From Magnetovibrio sp. (GTDB taxonomy: Bacteria > Pseudomonadota > Alphaproteobacteria > Rhodospirillales > Casp-alpha2): a DNA stretch of 40,053 bases. Within the stretch, counting starts at the first letter, position 1; each line of letters starts with the position of its first letter. The notes below the pieces were generated by a model, which was not told the origin of the DNA, searched no databases, and was given only the letters and a program-made list of their open reading frames with translations. Location of the stretch: the NCBI GenBank assembly GCA_002709525.1, contig PARE01000059.1, positions 3,490-43,542 on the forward strand. The letters are read 5' to 3'. Both the position numbers and the translations under genes were made by a program. Shown here one piece after another: positions 19,510 to 29,019 of the stretch.

Positions 19510-19851
19510 TTAGAAGCCTTCTGACGTCTCTACAAAGATCTGGTGAACGCCGAACTTAGGTCGCGTCTTTTTCTTTTGGGTCGCGCCGCAGGCATAAAGG
19601 TGTGCCTTCACGCCTGAATAGTCTGAACAGTTTAAGGCCATATGGTCGATATGGCCACCACCGGTATCGCCCGGCGAATCCTTGCCTACCATATGGATCA
19701 CCGGCTGTTCCCTGCAGGAGAGCCAGGCCGGAGGAAAGCCCACTCCCGGCGTATAGCCATCTGTGAACCCAAGCGCCGTTTTCAGGAATTTAGAGGTTTC
19801 CTACACGTCCTTTGTCAAGATCGTGAAGTGGCGCAGCAAGTCGACGGGCAT
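19510..19851 (-). pseudogene. Decayed VOC-superfamily (glyoxalase/dioxygenase-like) gene
   Basis: MPVDLLRHFTILTKDV-TAG-ETSKFLKTALGFTDGYTPGVGFPPAWLSCREQPVIHMVGKDSPGDTGGGHIDHMALNCSDYSGVKAHL...HQIFVETSEGF*; in-frame TAG and missing C-terminal end. Confidence 0.72.
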
Positions 19852-20105
19852 GATGTATGTCTCAGAGCTTGTACCGTGAAGCTTCTGTATCGGGCACTCT
19901 CAATAAGTTTAAATCGCGCCGAAACATGTCCATTAAAACCAACGCTGCGATGGTCAGAGTTCCCTAAGAATGGGCGAGGTTTTGATGAAGCGTAAAAGCT
20001 CAGCGTAGCGCATGGGGGTGGAATCGGATCATCTCGGCCGAGGGTGAGCGCCGACGGATGCCAATGGCACGGGCGAGAGTTTTGATGATGGCCCGGAGAA
20101 TTCCC

Positions 20106-20146
20106 ATGGCGTTAGTGTTCCTCTAAAATAAAATTTCTAACGCCAT
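20106..20146. repeat. Perfect 10-bp inverted repeat ATGGCGTTAG/CTAACGCCAT with 21-nt spacer
   Basis: ATGGCGTTAG at 20106-20115 and CTAACGCCAT at 20137-20146. Confidence 0.6.
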
Positions 20147-20288
20147 TAGCTCATTTTGAACGCCTTGTAAACGAGATGTCGTGTATTTTTACGTAGCTTA
20201 TACTACATATTGTAGTTATTTGGATTCATCTGGAGGCGTTGCTGTTCTCGGTCTAGAAAGTAGCCAATTAAACATATGGAGAACGGAC

Positions 20289-21344
20289 ATGACAGAATGC
20301 GGACGAAGGTTGGTTTACTTCGATGAATGGATGGACCCGAGTGGACCAGAGCGCGCCCGCACATTAAGCGGCGTAGAACTCATCGAGTTGGATAGTGCTG
20401 GGTCAACAGATAAAAATTGGCAGGCTTTGTCCGGAGCCCATGGCCATCAACTTCGTCCCAGTACGGAAACGCCTGAAATCTACTATCCCCGTGGTGATTT
20501 TTTTCAGCGCTGCCCGAACCTGCTGGCCATCGGATCCGCTGGCGCTGGATATGATATGGTTAACGTCGACGACTGTACGAAAGCTGGCGTCTTGTTGTTC
20601 AATCAGACAGGGGCGAACGCGGAGTCCGTTGCCCAGCATGTACTGGCGATGATGTTGACGTTGACGAAACAGCTCATTCAATCCGACAGGGCCATGCGGT
20701 CCAGCCACCGAAATTGGACGCGCTGGGATTATTCGGGCCGGGAACTGACTGGCCGGACGCTGGGGATTGTCGGGCTCGGTAATATCGGACGCTGCGTGGC
20801 AAGGATCACTGGATCCGTGTTTCGAATGCGGGTCATTGCTTACGACCCTTATCTCGCAGACTCGGATTTCGCCAAACGCGGGGCTGATAAGTGCGACAAC
20901 TTGGAAAACTTGTTTCGCGAGGCTGATTTCGTGTCCATCAACTGCCCGCTCACGGATGAAACCCGCGGTATGATCAATCAGGATCTTTTCAACGTCATGA
21001 AAGAAACAGCCTATTTTGTGATTACCGCACGGGGTGGCATATACGACGAACTGGCCCTGGAGGATGTATTGCGGGCGGGACGGATAGCCGGCGCCGGCCT
21101 GGATGTTTTTGAGCAGGAGCCACCGGCGGCGGAACACCCGCTGTTGAAATTCGACAACGTTTTGGTTAGCCCGCACAACGCAGGCATTACCGATGACGCC
21201 AACTTGAACATGGTCACGTCGGCGCTTGAACAATGGACCGATGTTTTCGCCGGCAGACGGCCACGCAACTTAATCAACCCGTCGGCCTGGGACGCATTTC
21301 AAACCCGCTACCAATCGGTGTTCGGTTTAAATGCGGCGGAGTAG
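20289..21344 (+). CDS. D-2-hydroxyacid dehydrogenase (phosphoglycerate dehydrogenase-like)
   Basis: LTGRTLGIVGLGNIGRCVARI NAD-binding motif; NCPLTDETRGMI; GAGLDVFEQEPP; SPHNAG; ATG 20289. Confidence 0.92.
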   Translation: MTECGRRLVYFDEWMDPSGPERARTLSGVELIELDSAGSTDKNWQALSGAHGHQLRPSTETPEIYYPRGDFFQRCPNLLAIGSAGAGYDMVNVDDCTKAGVLLFNQTGANAESVAQHVLAMMLTLTKQLIQSDRAMRSSHRNWTRWDYSGRELTGRTLGIVGLGNIGRCVARITGSVFRMRVIAYDPYLADSDFAKRGADKCDNLENLFREADFVSINCPLTDETRGMINQDLFNVMKETAYFVITARGGIYDELALEDVLRAGRIAGAGLDVFEQEPPAAEHPLLKFDNVLVSPHNAGITDDANLNMVTSALEQWTDVFAGRRPRNLINPSAWDAFQTRYQSVFGLNAAE

Positions 21345-21409
21345 GATTATGGTCGATTTGGTCGATTGAAATAACCAACTTTACCTCTCAAACTTGAAGG
21401 CTCGCGCCA

Positions 21410-21636
21410 ATGCTGACCGACAGGAGTTTGGAAAGAAGTCACGCGACATATCTATCAGCGGCTCGGCACTCGAACGCAACGACATCTATTAGAACAAAAT
21501 CTAGTGTGACCTCCGAGTGGAAGGTTATGACCAACACAAAATCTGTTGAATTCCGAATTTGTCGGGCGGCGCGACGCTGATTTCCGAGTACACCGCTTCA
21601 AAATTTCACGCGATGGTTTACGCGATTAAAAAGTAA
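21410..21636 (+). pseudogene. Remnant of a short-chain dehydrogenase/reductase gene
   Basis: One frame reads TSEWKVMTNTKSVEFRICRAA (cf. SDR EWxxVMxxNxKSVFxCxxAA); the next frame reads SGGATLISEYTASKFHAMVYAIKK (cf. SDR YxASK); stops and an internal deletion. Confidence 0.45.
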
Positions 21637-21673
21637 AAAAGCTGGCCGAGCTAGGAGGTCGCTGCAGGCCTCG

Positions 21674-22789
21674 TCAGACAACGCCGACTTGTTCCGCTAC
21701 TTTATCGGCGATGGCTAACGATGAGGTTAGGCCAGGGCTTTCGATGCCGTATAAATTAATCAGGCCGGCTATGCCGTGTTTGGTCGGGCCCTGGATCATG
21801 AAGTCGGCGGCGTACTTGGCCTGGTCCGGTCCCCCGAGTTTTGGTCGAATGCCCACATACCCAGGTTGTAGGGCGCCGTCGCTGAGGCCCCGCCAGTAAC
21901 GGCGGATAGCGTCGTAGAAGCTATCCGCTCGGGCTGTGTCGATCTCGTAGTCCGGTTCATCCACCCAGGAGACGTCGGGGCCGAACTTGGTCTGACCTCC
22001 AAGGTCCAAGGTTGAATGGGTGCCCAAACCGCCCGGTACCGGCACAGGATAGATGAGGTGGTTGAACGGGCTTTTCCCGGTCAGGGTGAAGTAAGTCCCC
22101 TTGGCGTAAAAGAGGGGCGGGATGGTGTTTTTTGGGATGCCTGAGATAGTGTGCGCCAGGGGTTGCGCGCCGAGCCCTGCCGAATTAATCATAGTCCGGC
22201 AATGCAGCGTCATGGCGTTGGTGCCGCCGGTCTCAATTGTGATGCCGCCATTCTCGACCCGACCGCCAACAACCGGACTCATGAACGCGATCATGCCACC
22301 GTGGGCTTCCATGTCGCCTTGAAAGGCTAGCATCAGGCCGTGCGAGTCAATAATTCCGGTGGACGGTGATAGAAGCGCGCGAACAGCATGAAGATTTGGT
22401 TCTAAGTCTTGCAGTTCATCCGTGTCCACCCACGTCAGGTCGGTTACGCCGTTGGCGGCGGCCTTCTGCTTAGTGGCTTCAAGGGCGGAGATTTCCTGCT
22501 CCGTTGTGGCCACAACGAGTTTTCCAAGGCGCTTGTGGGCTACCCCGTGGCTTTCACAGTATTTATATAGATTAGTTTTGCCGGCGACGCAGCAGGTGGC
22601 CTTTAGGCTGCCTTTGGCGTAATAGATTCCGGCGTGAATTACTTCGGAATTTCTGGATGAGGTTCCCGTGCCGATATCATTGGCCGCTTCCAGGACTATT
22701 ACTTCACGCCCAGCTATGGCCAAGCGGCGCGCGATGGCTAGACCGACGACGCCGGCGCCTACTACAATGCAATCTACAGTTTCGGTCAT
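21674..22789 (-). CDS. FAD-dependent oxidoreductase of the DAO / L-2-hydroxyglutarate dehydrogenase-like family
   Basis: [61 protein letters not shown]. Confidence 0.9.
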   Translation of the reverse strand: MTETVDCIVVGAGVVGLAIARRLAIAGREVIVLEAANDIGTGTSSRNSEVIHAGIYYAKGSLKATCCVAGKTNLYKYCESHGVAHKRLGKLVVATTEQEISALEATKQKAAANGVTDLTWVDTDELQDLEPNLHAVRALLSPSTGIIDSHGLMLAFQGDMEAHGGMIAFMSPVVGGRVENGGITIETGGTNAMTLHCRTMINSAGLGAQPLAHTISGIPKNTIPPLFYAKGTYFTLTGKSPFNHLIYPVPVPGGLGTHSTLDLGGQTKFGPDVSWVDEPDYEIDTARADSFYDAIRRYWRGLSDGALQPGYVGIRPKLGGPDQAKYAADFMIQGPTKHGIAGLINLYGIESPGLTSSLAIADKVAEQVGVV

Positions 22790-23183
22790 GATAGGAAGAT
22801 GACGCTGTGGTCCGGAGCTGTCCAGTAGTTATCGTTTGACCTATTCGCAAAACCTATGCTCCACCTGCTAGAGTAACGTCATTGAAGCAAGATAGGCTAG
22901 AGAAAATACAATCTTGATTCTTTAATATCGTATATCTTTCTTGCGCAATTGTCCCGGGTTTGACTCGCAATCGAGCTCTTTGTGGAATACTATCTCCCGA
23001 TGGACGTTTGGCGTATTACGACGTGCCAAGTACCAGCGAAATAGTCTCACAATCGATAGCGAGGCTATGACAAAAGAAAGAGCCTCGAGTAGTTCGTGAT
23101 GACTGGTTTTTTGTCAGCTATAGACTTAGTGTCGCGTTGTTCAGCGGTGGACTTAAACTTGTCGCAATAGTGATCAGGCATGG

Positions 23184-23978
23184 ATGGAGAAAGTGATAAT
23201 GGTCTATCGCGCGCCCAAATCGTCTTTCGAGGCTCGCGCATCTGCTGAGATGAGCGAGCATCTAAGCGAACGCCCGGCGTGGTCAACACAACAGAAACTT
23301 GCGCTAACGGCTCGTATCCTCGCAGCTGATGGACATGGTTCCGGCGTCGCTGGTCAGATCACCGCGCGTGGCAAAGCCCCTGACACCATGTGGACAGCGC
23401 GGTTTGGGTTAGGGCTTGATGAAATCCGCGCCAGCGATTTTTTACTGGTCGATAACGATTTAAATGTTATTGAGGGTGCGGGTATGCCAAACCCGTCAAA
23501 CCGGTTTCATCTTTGGGTATACAGGGTGCGTCCCGATGTCATAAGTATCGTCCATACCCATCCGCCAAACGTGTCGGCGCTCTCCATGCTCGGTGTGCCG
23601 CTGATCGTGTCGCATATGGATACGGCCATGTTTTACGAGGATTGCGCGTGGCTTTCCGAGTGGCCAGGGCCGCCAATCGGGGACGAAGAAGGTGAACTGA
23701 TCTCAAACGCACTTGGTGACAAGCGCGCTATCCTCTTGGCCCACCATGGGCAATTGTCTGCGGGCAGTACCGTTGAGCAGGCGGCAATCCTTGCATATCA
23801 TTTTGAGCATGCGGCAAAAATGCAGTTGCGTGCCATGGCGGCTGGCGAGATCAAGCCATTGCCGCCGGACGCTGGTCGCCATGCCCACGACTACCGGCTC
23901 AAACCCGAACCCTTGAACGCTACTTTTGATTGCTATGCTCGAGCTGTATTGCGTGCAGGACAAGATATCTTGGATTGA
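23184..23978 (+). CDS. Class II aldolase/adducin-family protein
   Basis: GVAGQITARG, SIVHTHPPNVSALSMLGVPL (metal His pair), ILLAHHGQLSAGSTVEQA; start uncertain (23184 or 23199). Confidence 0.9.
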   Translation: MEKVIMVYRAPKSSFEARASAEMSEHLSERPAWSTQQKLALTARILAADGHGSGVAGQITARGKAPDTMWTARFGLGLDEIRASDFLLVDNDLNVIEGAGMPNPSNRFHLWVYRVRPDVISIVHTHPPNVSALSMLGVPLIVSHMDTAMFYEDCAWLSEWPGPPIGDEEGELISNALGDKRAILLAHHGQLSAGSTVEQAAILAYHFEHAAKMQLRAMAAGEIKPLPPDAGRHAHDYRLKPEPLNATFDCYARAVLRAGQDILD

Positions 23979-24179
23979 CACACGGAGGGAGGGGATCCAG
24001 CTGGAGTTTACGAATGGGTACGCTATCGCCGTGCCGAGATCATTAATCTATCAGTAGAAGTCAGTAATGCTGATCAAGAGCTCTTTTGAATTTTAGTTGT
24101 GAATCATCGCAAACTGAGAGTAATTATGCGTCCGATTTTTTGATCGTTTCTTTCTTCACTTGGATGCCTAAAAATCGTC

Positions 24180-25145
24180 GTGTGGGGAGTAGGGTCAATA
24201 AACCGCATCTTGGTTTTCATCGGTCGAAACGCCATGGTCGCCATGGTGATTGGCGTATTTATTGGGCTCTTGATACCGCCGCTCGCGACACTTATGCAGC
24301 CGTTACTGGCGCCATCGGTTTGGTTGCTGTTGGTAATCAGTCTGCTCCGGGTCAACACCCGAGAGGGGTTGGCTCACCTCAGTAAACCGAGGCGTTTGGT
24401 GCTGCTGATGTTCAGTTTTCTGGTGATCCTTCCGATCGGCATGCAGGGCCTGTTGAGCCTTACGCCGTTGCCGTCCGGCCTCATCGGCGCAATGGTTCTG
24501 ACTGCCGGATCGTCCGTATTGATCTCTACCTCGACCCTCGCGCTGCTGATGGGTTTGGATGGCGCGATGATTTTATTGATAATGCTGGGCACCACGTTGC
24601 TTATGCCCGTGACCTTGCCGATAGTGGCTTTGGGCTTGTTGGGCCTGGAGTTGGAGATGAGCTCATGGGAGCTCATGGGGCGGCTTGTATTTCTGGTGGG
24701 GTCTGCGGTCATATTGGCCACTCTTGGCCGCAGGGTTATCGGCGAGGCGCGGCTGAAGACGCAGGCTGAGGTATTGGACGGCGCGGCGGTGGTGACCCTT
24801 GTAATCTTTGCGATCGCCATTATGGACGGTCTTGCCGCGCGTTTGATGGCAGAGCCGGGGTACGTGCTATTCGTCATTGGCGTAAGCTTTATGGTCTATA
24901 CCGGATTAATAATATTAATGACGGCGACTCTGGCAACAATAGTGCCGCAATGGGGACGCAGGTTACAACTTAGCGTCGGCCTGGCCTCTGGGGCGCGAAA
25001 TCTGGGTGTAATATTGGCGGTGATGCCTGCTAACGCGGATCCGGATATGTTGTTGTATTTCGCTGCTGGGCAGTTTCCTATCTATATCATGCCGGCGGTT
25101 CTGAAGCCTATAATGTTGAGGCTGGTTGGGCGAGAGACGACATGA
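24180..25145 (+). CDS. Bile acid:sodium symporter (SBF/BART)-like membrane protein
   Basis: 321-aa polytopic protein; ASGARNLGVILAVMPANADPDMLLYFAAGQFPIYIMPAVLKP resembles the SBF C-terminal half; start uncertain. Confidence 0.65.
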   Translation: MWGVGSINRILVFIGRNAMVAMVIGVFIGLLIPPLATLMQPLLAPSVWLLLVISLLRVNTREGLAHLSKPRRLVLLMFSFLVILPIGMQGLLSLTPLPSGLIGAMVLTAGSSVLISTSTLALLMGLDGAMILLIMLGTTLLMPVTLPIVALGLLGLELEMSSWELMGRLVFLVGSAVILATLGRRVIGEARLKTQAEVLDGAAVVTLVIFAIAIMDGLAARLMAEPGYVLFVIGVSFMVYTGLIILMTATLATIVPQWGRRLQLSVGLASGARNLGVILAVMPANADPDMLLYFAAGQFPIYIMPAVLKPIMLRLVGRETT

Positions 25146-25375
25146 AGGCCCGATATTTTTAGCAGGCTTAGAATGACGCCGTATTTTCGAAGGCTTTAGT
25201 TAGAACCGACTATGAGTTCTCTGTCGTCGGGCTGCGTGGCCTCATGGCGAGGTTCCAAGAAGGTGTGAAATTGGATATGCTTAGACTAAATTTCGGCATT
25301 GACCCCCCGGCGCCGGCGATCAAACTGTCCACCGTCGGGCGTATCGGCGGGGTCTAACGGTATAGAGAGACGATC

Positions 25376-26131
25376 ATGAGCATTTGGGGGAAGGTCATAG
25401 GAGGTGTCGCGGGGTTCGCCCTGGGCGGACCTTTGGGCGCGATAATGGGTGCCGTCGCAGGCCATGCTGTGGACAAGGTCAAGGCGGAAGAATTAGGCGC
25501 GGGACCGTCGACCTTTGCGGGCCACGGCCCGGATGCCCGTCAGGTCGCATTTACTACCGCGATCATCGTACTGTCGGCGAAGATCGCAAAAGCCGATGGC
25601 CAGGTGACCGCTGACGAAATTGCTACTTTTAAACGCATCTTCCAAATTCCCGACGATGAACAGCAGATCGTGGCTAAGATTTGGGGCGAGGCAAAAAGCG
25701 ACGCCACTGGATATGAGCCCTACGCGCATCAGATTGCTAGCTTATTTGCGAACGATCCTCAGGTATTGGAGGAGCTGCTGGGTGCACTATTCCACATCGC
25801 AAAGGCCGACGGTGTCATGCACTCTGAGGAGACGAAGATGCTCGAGAACATCGCCATGATTTTCGGCTTTGACCAGCACGCCTTCGAGCGTATCAAGCAT
25901 ATCCACTTGGGCGCTGAAGGGGCGGAAGAAAATGATCCTTATGAGATTCTGGGTATTGCCCGCTCGGCCAGTGATGACGAGATCAAGGCTAAGTATCGCG
26001 CTCTGACTCGCGAGAACCACCCGGATATCCTCATGGCCAAGGGTGTGCCTCAGGAATTCATCGACCTCGCCAACGAGAAGATGGCCGTCATCAACGCCGC
26101 CTACGACAAAATCGAGAAGGAGCGGGGCTGA
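25376..26131 (+). CDS. TerB-like plus C-terminal J-domain co-chaperone (DjlA-like)
   Basis: Gly-rich membrane-type N-terminus, TerB-like AKADGQVTADEI / AKADGVMHSEE repeats, DPYEILGIARSASDDEIKAKYRALTRENHPD J-domain with HPD. Confidence 0.92.
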   Translation: MSIWGKVIGGVAGFALGGPLGAIMGAVAGHAVDKVKAEELGAGPSTFAGHGPDARQVAFTTAIIVLSAKIAKADGQVTADEIATFKRIFQIPDDEQQIVAKIWGEAKSDATGYEPYAHQIASLFANDPQVLEELLGALFHIAKADGVMHSEETKMLENIAMIFGFDQHAFERIKHIHLGAEGAEENDPYEILGIARSASDDEIKAKYRALTRENHPDILMAKGVPQEFIDLANEKMAVINAAYDKIEKERG

Positions 26132-26132
26132 A

Positions 26133-26807
26133 GTGAGCAGCCAAGTGACGGATCATCTCTCACCTAATTTTGGCTCGCGGCCCGAAGGTATCGTCATCGA
26201 TATGCTGGTGCTCCACTATACCGGGATGCCTACGGGCGCGGCAGCGCTAAGACGGTTGTGTGATCCTTCGGCGAAGGTTAGTGCCCACTACCTCATTGAG
26301 GAAGATGGTCGATTGTTTCGTTTAGTGAGAGAAGCGGAGCGGGCTTGGCACTCTGGTGTTGCATCGTGGCGGGGCGAGAGCAATATCAACGACCGCTCCA
26401 TCGGAATTGAGCTAGTCAACCCAGGACACGAGTATGGCTATCGGCCTTTCCCGGCCGTCCAGATGGCGGCGTTGATTGAGTTAGCAAGCGATATCCTGGC
26501 TCGCCATCCCATTCTATCGCGAAATGTGGTCGGGCATTCGGACGTGGCGCCGACGCGGAAGCAGGATCCAGGGGAGCTGTTCGATTGGCGTGCGCTAGCC
26601 GCAGCGGGGATCGGCGCTTGGCCGGATGAATTCGGTGACAGTTGCGGCTGCGACGCTGGCACGTTGTTGGCGGACATTGGTTATGACACGAGCGACTTTG
26701 AGCTAGCCCTAATTGCGTTCCAGCGGCGCTATCTGCCAGCGCGGGTGGATGGGCAGTTGGACGTAAATGTTCTAAACCAACTTGCCGCCGTCGCGGCCTT
26801 GAATTAG
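26133..26807 (+). CDS. N-acetylmuramoyl-L-alanine amidase (Amidase_2, AmiD-like)
   Basis: LVLHYTGMPTGAAALRRL, VSAHYLIEEDGRLFRLV, RSIGIELVNPGHEYGYRPFP, VVGHSDVAPTRKQDPGELFDW; GTG start at 26133 just after the upstream stop. Confidence 0.9.
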   Translation: MSSQVTDHLSPNFGSRPEGIVIDMLVLHYTGMPTGAAALRRLCDPSAKVSAHYLIEEDGRLFRLVREAERAWHSGVASWRGESNINDRSIGIELVNPGHEYGYRPFPAVQMAALIELASDILARHPILSRNVVGHSDVAPTRKQDPGELFDWRALAAAGIGAWPDEFGDSCGCDAGTLLADIGYDTSDFELALIAFQRRYLPARVDGQLDVNVLNQLAAVAALN

Positions 26808-26817
26808 TCTTCGCTTC

Positions 26818-27209
<392 letters not shown>

Positions 27210-27355
27210 ATCTTTCTTTTCCATTGCGAGTTGCGTGCGGATTAAACCACCGTCCAATGCCGTCGAATTGTCATCTTTCCACCGCTGGGTCGCCCTAATG
27301 CCGGTCTAAGCTTTGTCTCAAGAAATACCTTATGTACGTTCTTGGTACGCCACGG

Positions 27356-27380
27356 GTTTTCGGTTCTATCGACCGAAAAC
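27356..27380. repeat. Perfect 9-bp inverted repeat between rnpB and mraZ
   Basis: GTTTTCGGT (27356-27364), loop TCTATCG, ACCGAAAAC (27372-27380). Confidence 0.6.
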
Positions 27381-27411
27381 AGTTTGTTAACCCATAAAAT
27401 GCAACTTTAAA

Positions 27412-27456
27412 CCCGTTGACGCCCATAATAACCCATGATATCCCATTATATCCCAA
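27412..27456 (-). promoter_or_regulatory. Five direct repeats at 10-bp periodicity, candidate MraZ-binding array
   Basis: CCCGT-TGACG-CCCAT-AATAA-CCCAT-GATAT-CCCAT-TATAT-CCCAA; on the minus strand TGGGN boxes with 5-nt spacers. Confidence 0.75.
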
Positions 27457-27607
27457 ATATTATCTTGGTGATATTCGGGTCAGGTCTGTATTCGGAGATT
27501 GGCGCCGACATCATCGAGTGCGGTCTTTGGTAACGGGAGGTTAGGGGTATGCCAGCCTCCTTCACGTCAGAAGAATCTGGCGAAACGTACGTTGAATGGG
27601 GTCTCTG

Positions 27608-28081
27608 ATGGCAATGTTCGTCGGTCGCCATATAAACAAAATTGACAAGAAGGGGCGTGTATCTGTCCCGAAGTCCTTCCGCGCGGCCTTACAATCCGTC
27701 GGTAGCAATATTCTGTATCTATACCCGCTTTTCAAGGTGTCCGCCGTTGAGGCCTGTGATGAGGCATTTATGGCACGCCTTAGCGCTAGCCTTGACGACT
27801 TGGATATGTTCTCAGACGAACAAGACGATCTGGCCGCTATCGTTATGGAGAGCGCACACGCATTGAATTTTGACACGGAAGGTCGTGTCCAGTTGCCAAG
27901 AGAGATCGTGGAGCACGCTGGTATCTCGTCAGAAGCTGTCTTCGTCGGACGCGGTGCAAGGTTTCAAATTTGGACGCCGGCGGCTTATGAGGCAAATCGG
28001 GCCCAAGCCTTCGAGCGCGCTCGGGCCCGTGACGCGACACTAAGGCTGCTGCCTGACGATGATCGGGAGAGCGGTAAATGA
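27608..28081 (+). CDS. mraZ: Transcriptional regulator MraZ
   Basis: MAMFVGRHINKIDKKGRVSVPKSFRAAL, RVQLPREIVEHAGI, VFVGRGARFQIWTPAAYE; first gene of the dcw cluster. Confidence 0.95.
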   Translation: MAMFVGRHINKIDKKGRVSVPKSFRAALQSVGSNILYLYPLFKVSAVEACDEAFMARLSASLDDLDMFSDEQDDLAAIVMESAHALNFDTEGRVQLPREIVEHAGISSEAVFVGRGARFQIWTPAAYEANRAQAFERARARDATLRLLPDDDRESGK

Positions 28082-29019
28082 TCGCCACTCCGCACATTCC
28101 CGTCATGTTAGATGAGGTCATTGAGGCCTTGGCGCCCTGTTCGGGCGCTGTTTATGTCGACGGTACTTTCGGTGCTGGTGGATATTCCCGCGCACTCTTG
28201 GAAACCGCCAACTGCTCGGTCTGGGGCATCGATCGCGACCCCTTGGCCGTGAAAAATGGTGCGCGCATGGCGGCGGATTTTCCGGGCCGCCTTACCGTAC
28301 TGCAAGGTCGTTACGGAGAAATGACGGACCTACTGGCCAATGTAGGGGTCGCGCAAATCGATGGATTGGCGTTGGACATTGGGGTGTCATCGATGCAGAT
28401 CGACGATCCGTCGCGTGGGTTTTCTTTCCGCGCGGATGGCCCCTTGGACATGCGTATGGGTGACGACGGTCAGACCGCCGCCGACGTGGTCAACGAATTA
28501 GCGGAGCGCGATCTGGCCGATATCATTTATAAGTACGGTGAGGAGCGAGCTTCGCGACGGATCGCGCGGGCGATCGTCGAGCTTCGTGGACGTACCGCGA
28601 TCACACGCTCGGCGCAATTAGCGAATTTGGTGCGCGGCGTTGTCGCCAAGTCCCGAGATGGCATCGACCCCGCGACGCGAACTTTTCAGGCGCTGCGCAT
28701 CTATGTGAATGACGAACTTGCCGAATTAGACCGAGGACTGGAGGCGGCGGAGGCGCTGTTGGGGCCTTGCGGGCGTCTAGTGGTAGTGTCCTTCCATTCC
28801 CTTGAAGACCGACGCGTCAAAACCTTCCTTAAGGCCCGCAGCGGTAATGCGGCTCATCCGTCTCGGCACATGCCCGTCGACGATATTGTCGCCGGCGCTC
28901 CCACCTTCCGCTTGATCAAGCAGGGTGCCGTTAAACCTAAAGCGGCGGAAACGCGAGCTAACCCCCGGGCTCGTTCGGCGCGCCTGCGTTGGGCCGTTCG
29001 GACGAGGGTGGCGGTATGA
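28078..29019 (+). CDS. rsmH: 16S rRNA m4C1402 methyltransferase RsmH (MraW)
   Basis: HIPVMLDEVIEAL, DGTFGAGGYSRALLE, LDIGVSSMQIDDPSRGFSFRADGPLDMRM, SFHSLEDRRVKTF. Confidence 0.97.
   Translation: MIATPHIPVMLDEVIEALAPCSGAVYVDGTFGAGGYSRALLETANCSVWGIDRDPLAVKNGARMAADFPGRLTVLQGRYGEMTDLLANVGVAQIDGLALDIGVSSMQIDDPSRGFSFRADGPLDMRMGDDGQTAADVVNELAERDLADIIYKYGEERASRRIARAIVELRGRTAITRSAQLANLVRGVVAKSRDGIDPATRTFQALRIYVNDELAELDRGLEAAEALLGPCGRLVVVSFHSLEDRRVKTFLKARSGNAAHPSRHMPVDDIVAGAPTFRLIKQGAVKPKAAETRANPRARSARLRWAVRTRVAV

Noticed and set aside
20403-21233. 276-aa minus-strand ORF in the hydroxyacid dehydrogenase gene
   Set aside because: Antisense shadow; the sense frame has all the expected dehydrogenase motifs
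22790-23183. Possible gene remnant in the 394-bp gap before the class II aldolase
   Set aside because: Short open stretches in several frames but none matches a family motif I can name
24180-25145. SBF-like carrier as the missing Acr3 arsenite pump
   Set aside because: About 17 kb from arsDA and I see no Acr3-type cysteine motif; kept only as a generic BART-like carrier
25376-26131. Tellurite-resistance (Ter) system suggested by the TerB-like domain
   Set aside because: The TerB region is joined to a C-terminal J-domain and a glycine-rich N-terminus, the ordinary DjlA-type co-chaperone layout; no other ter genes nearby
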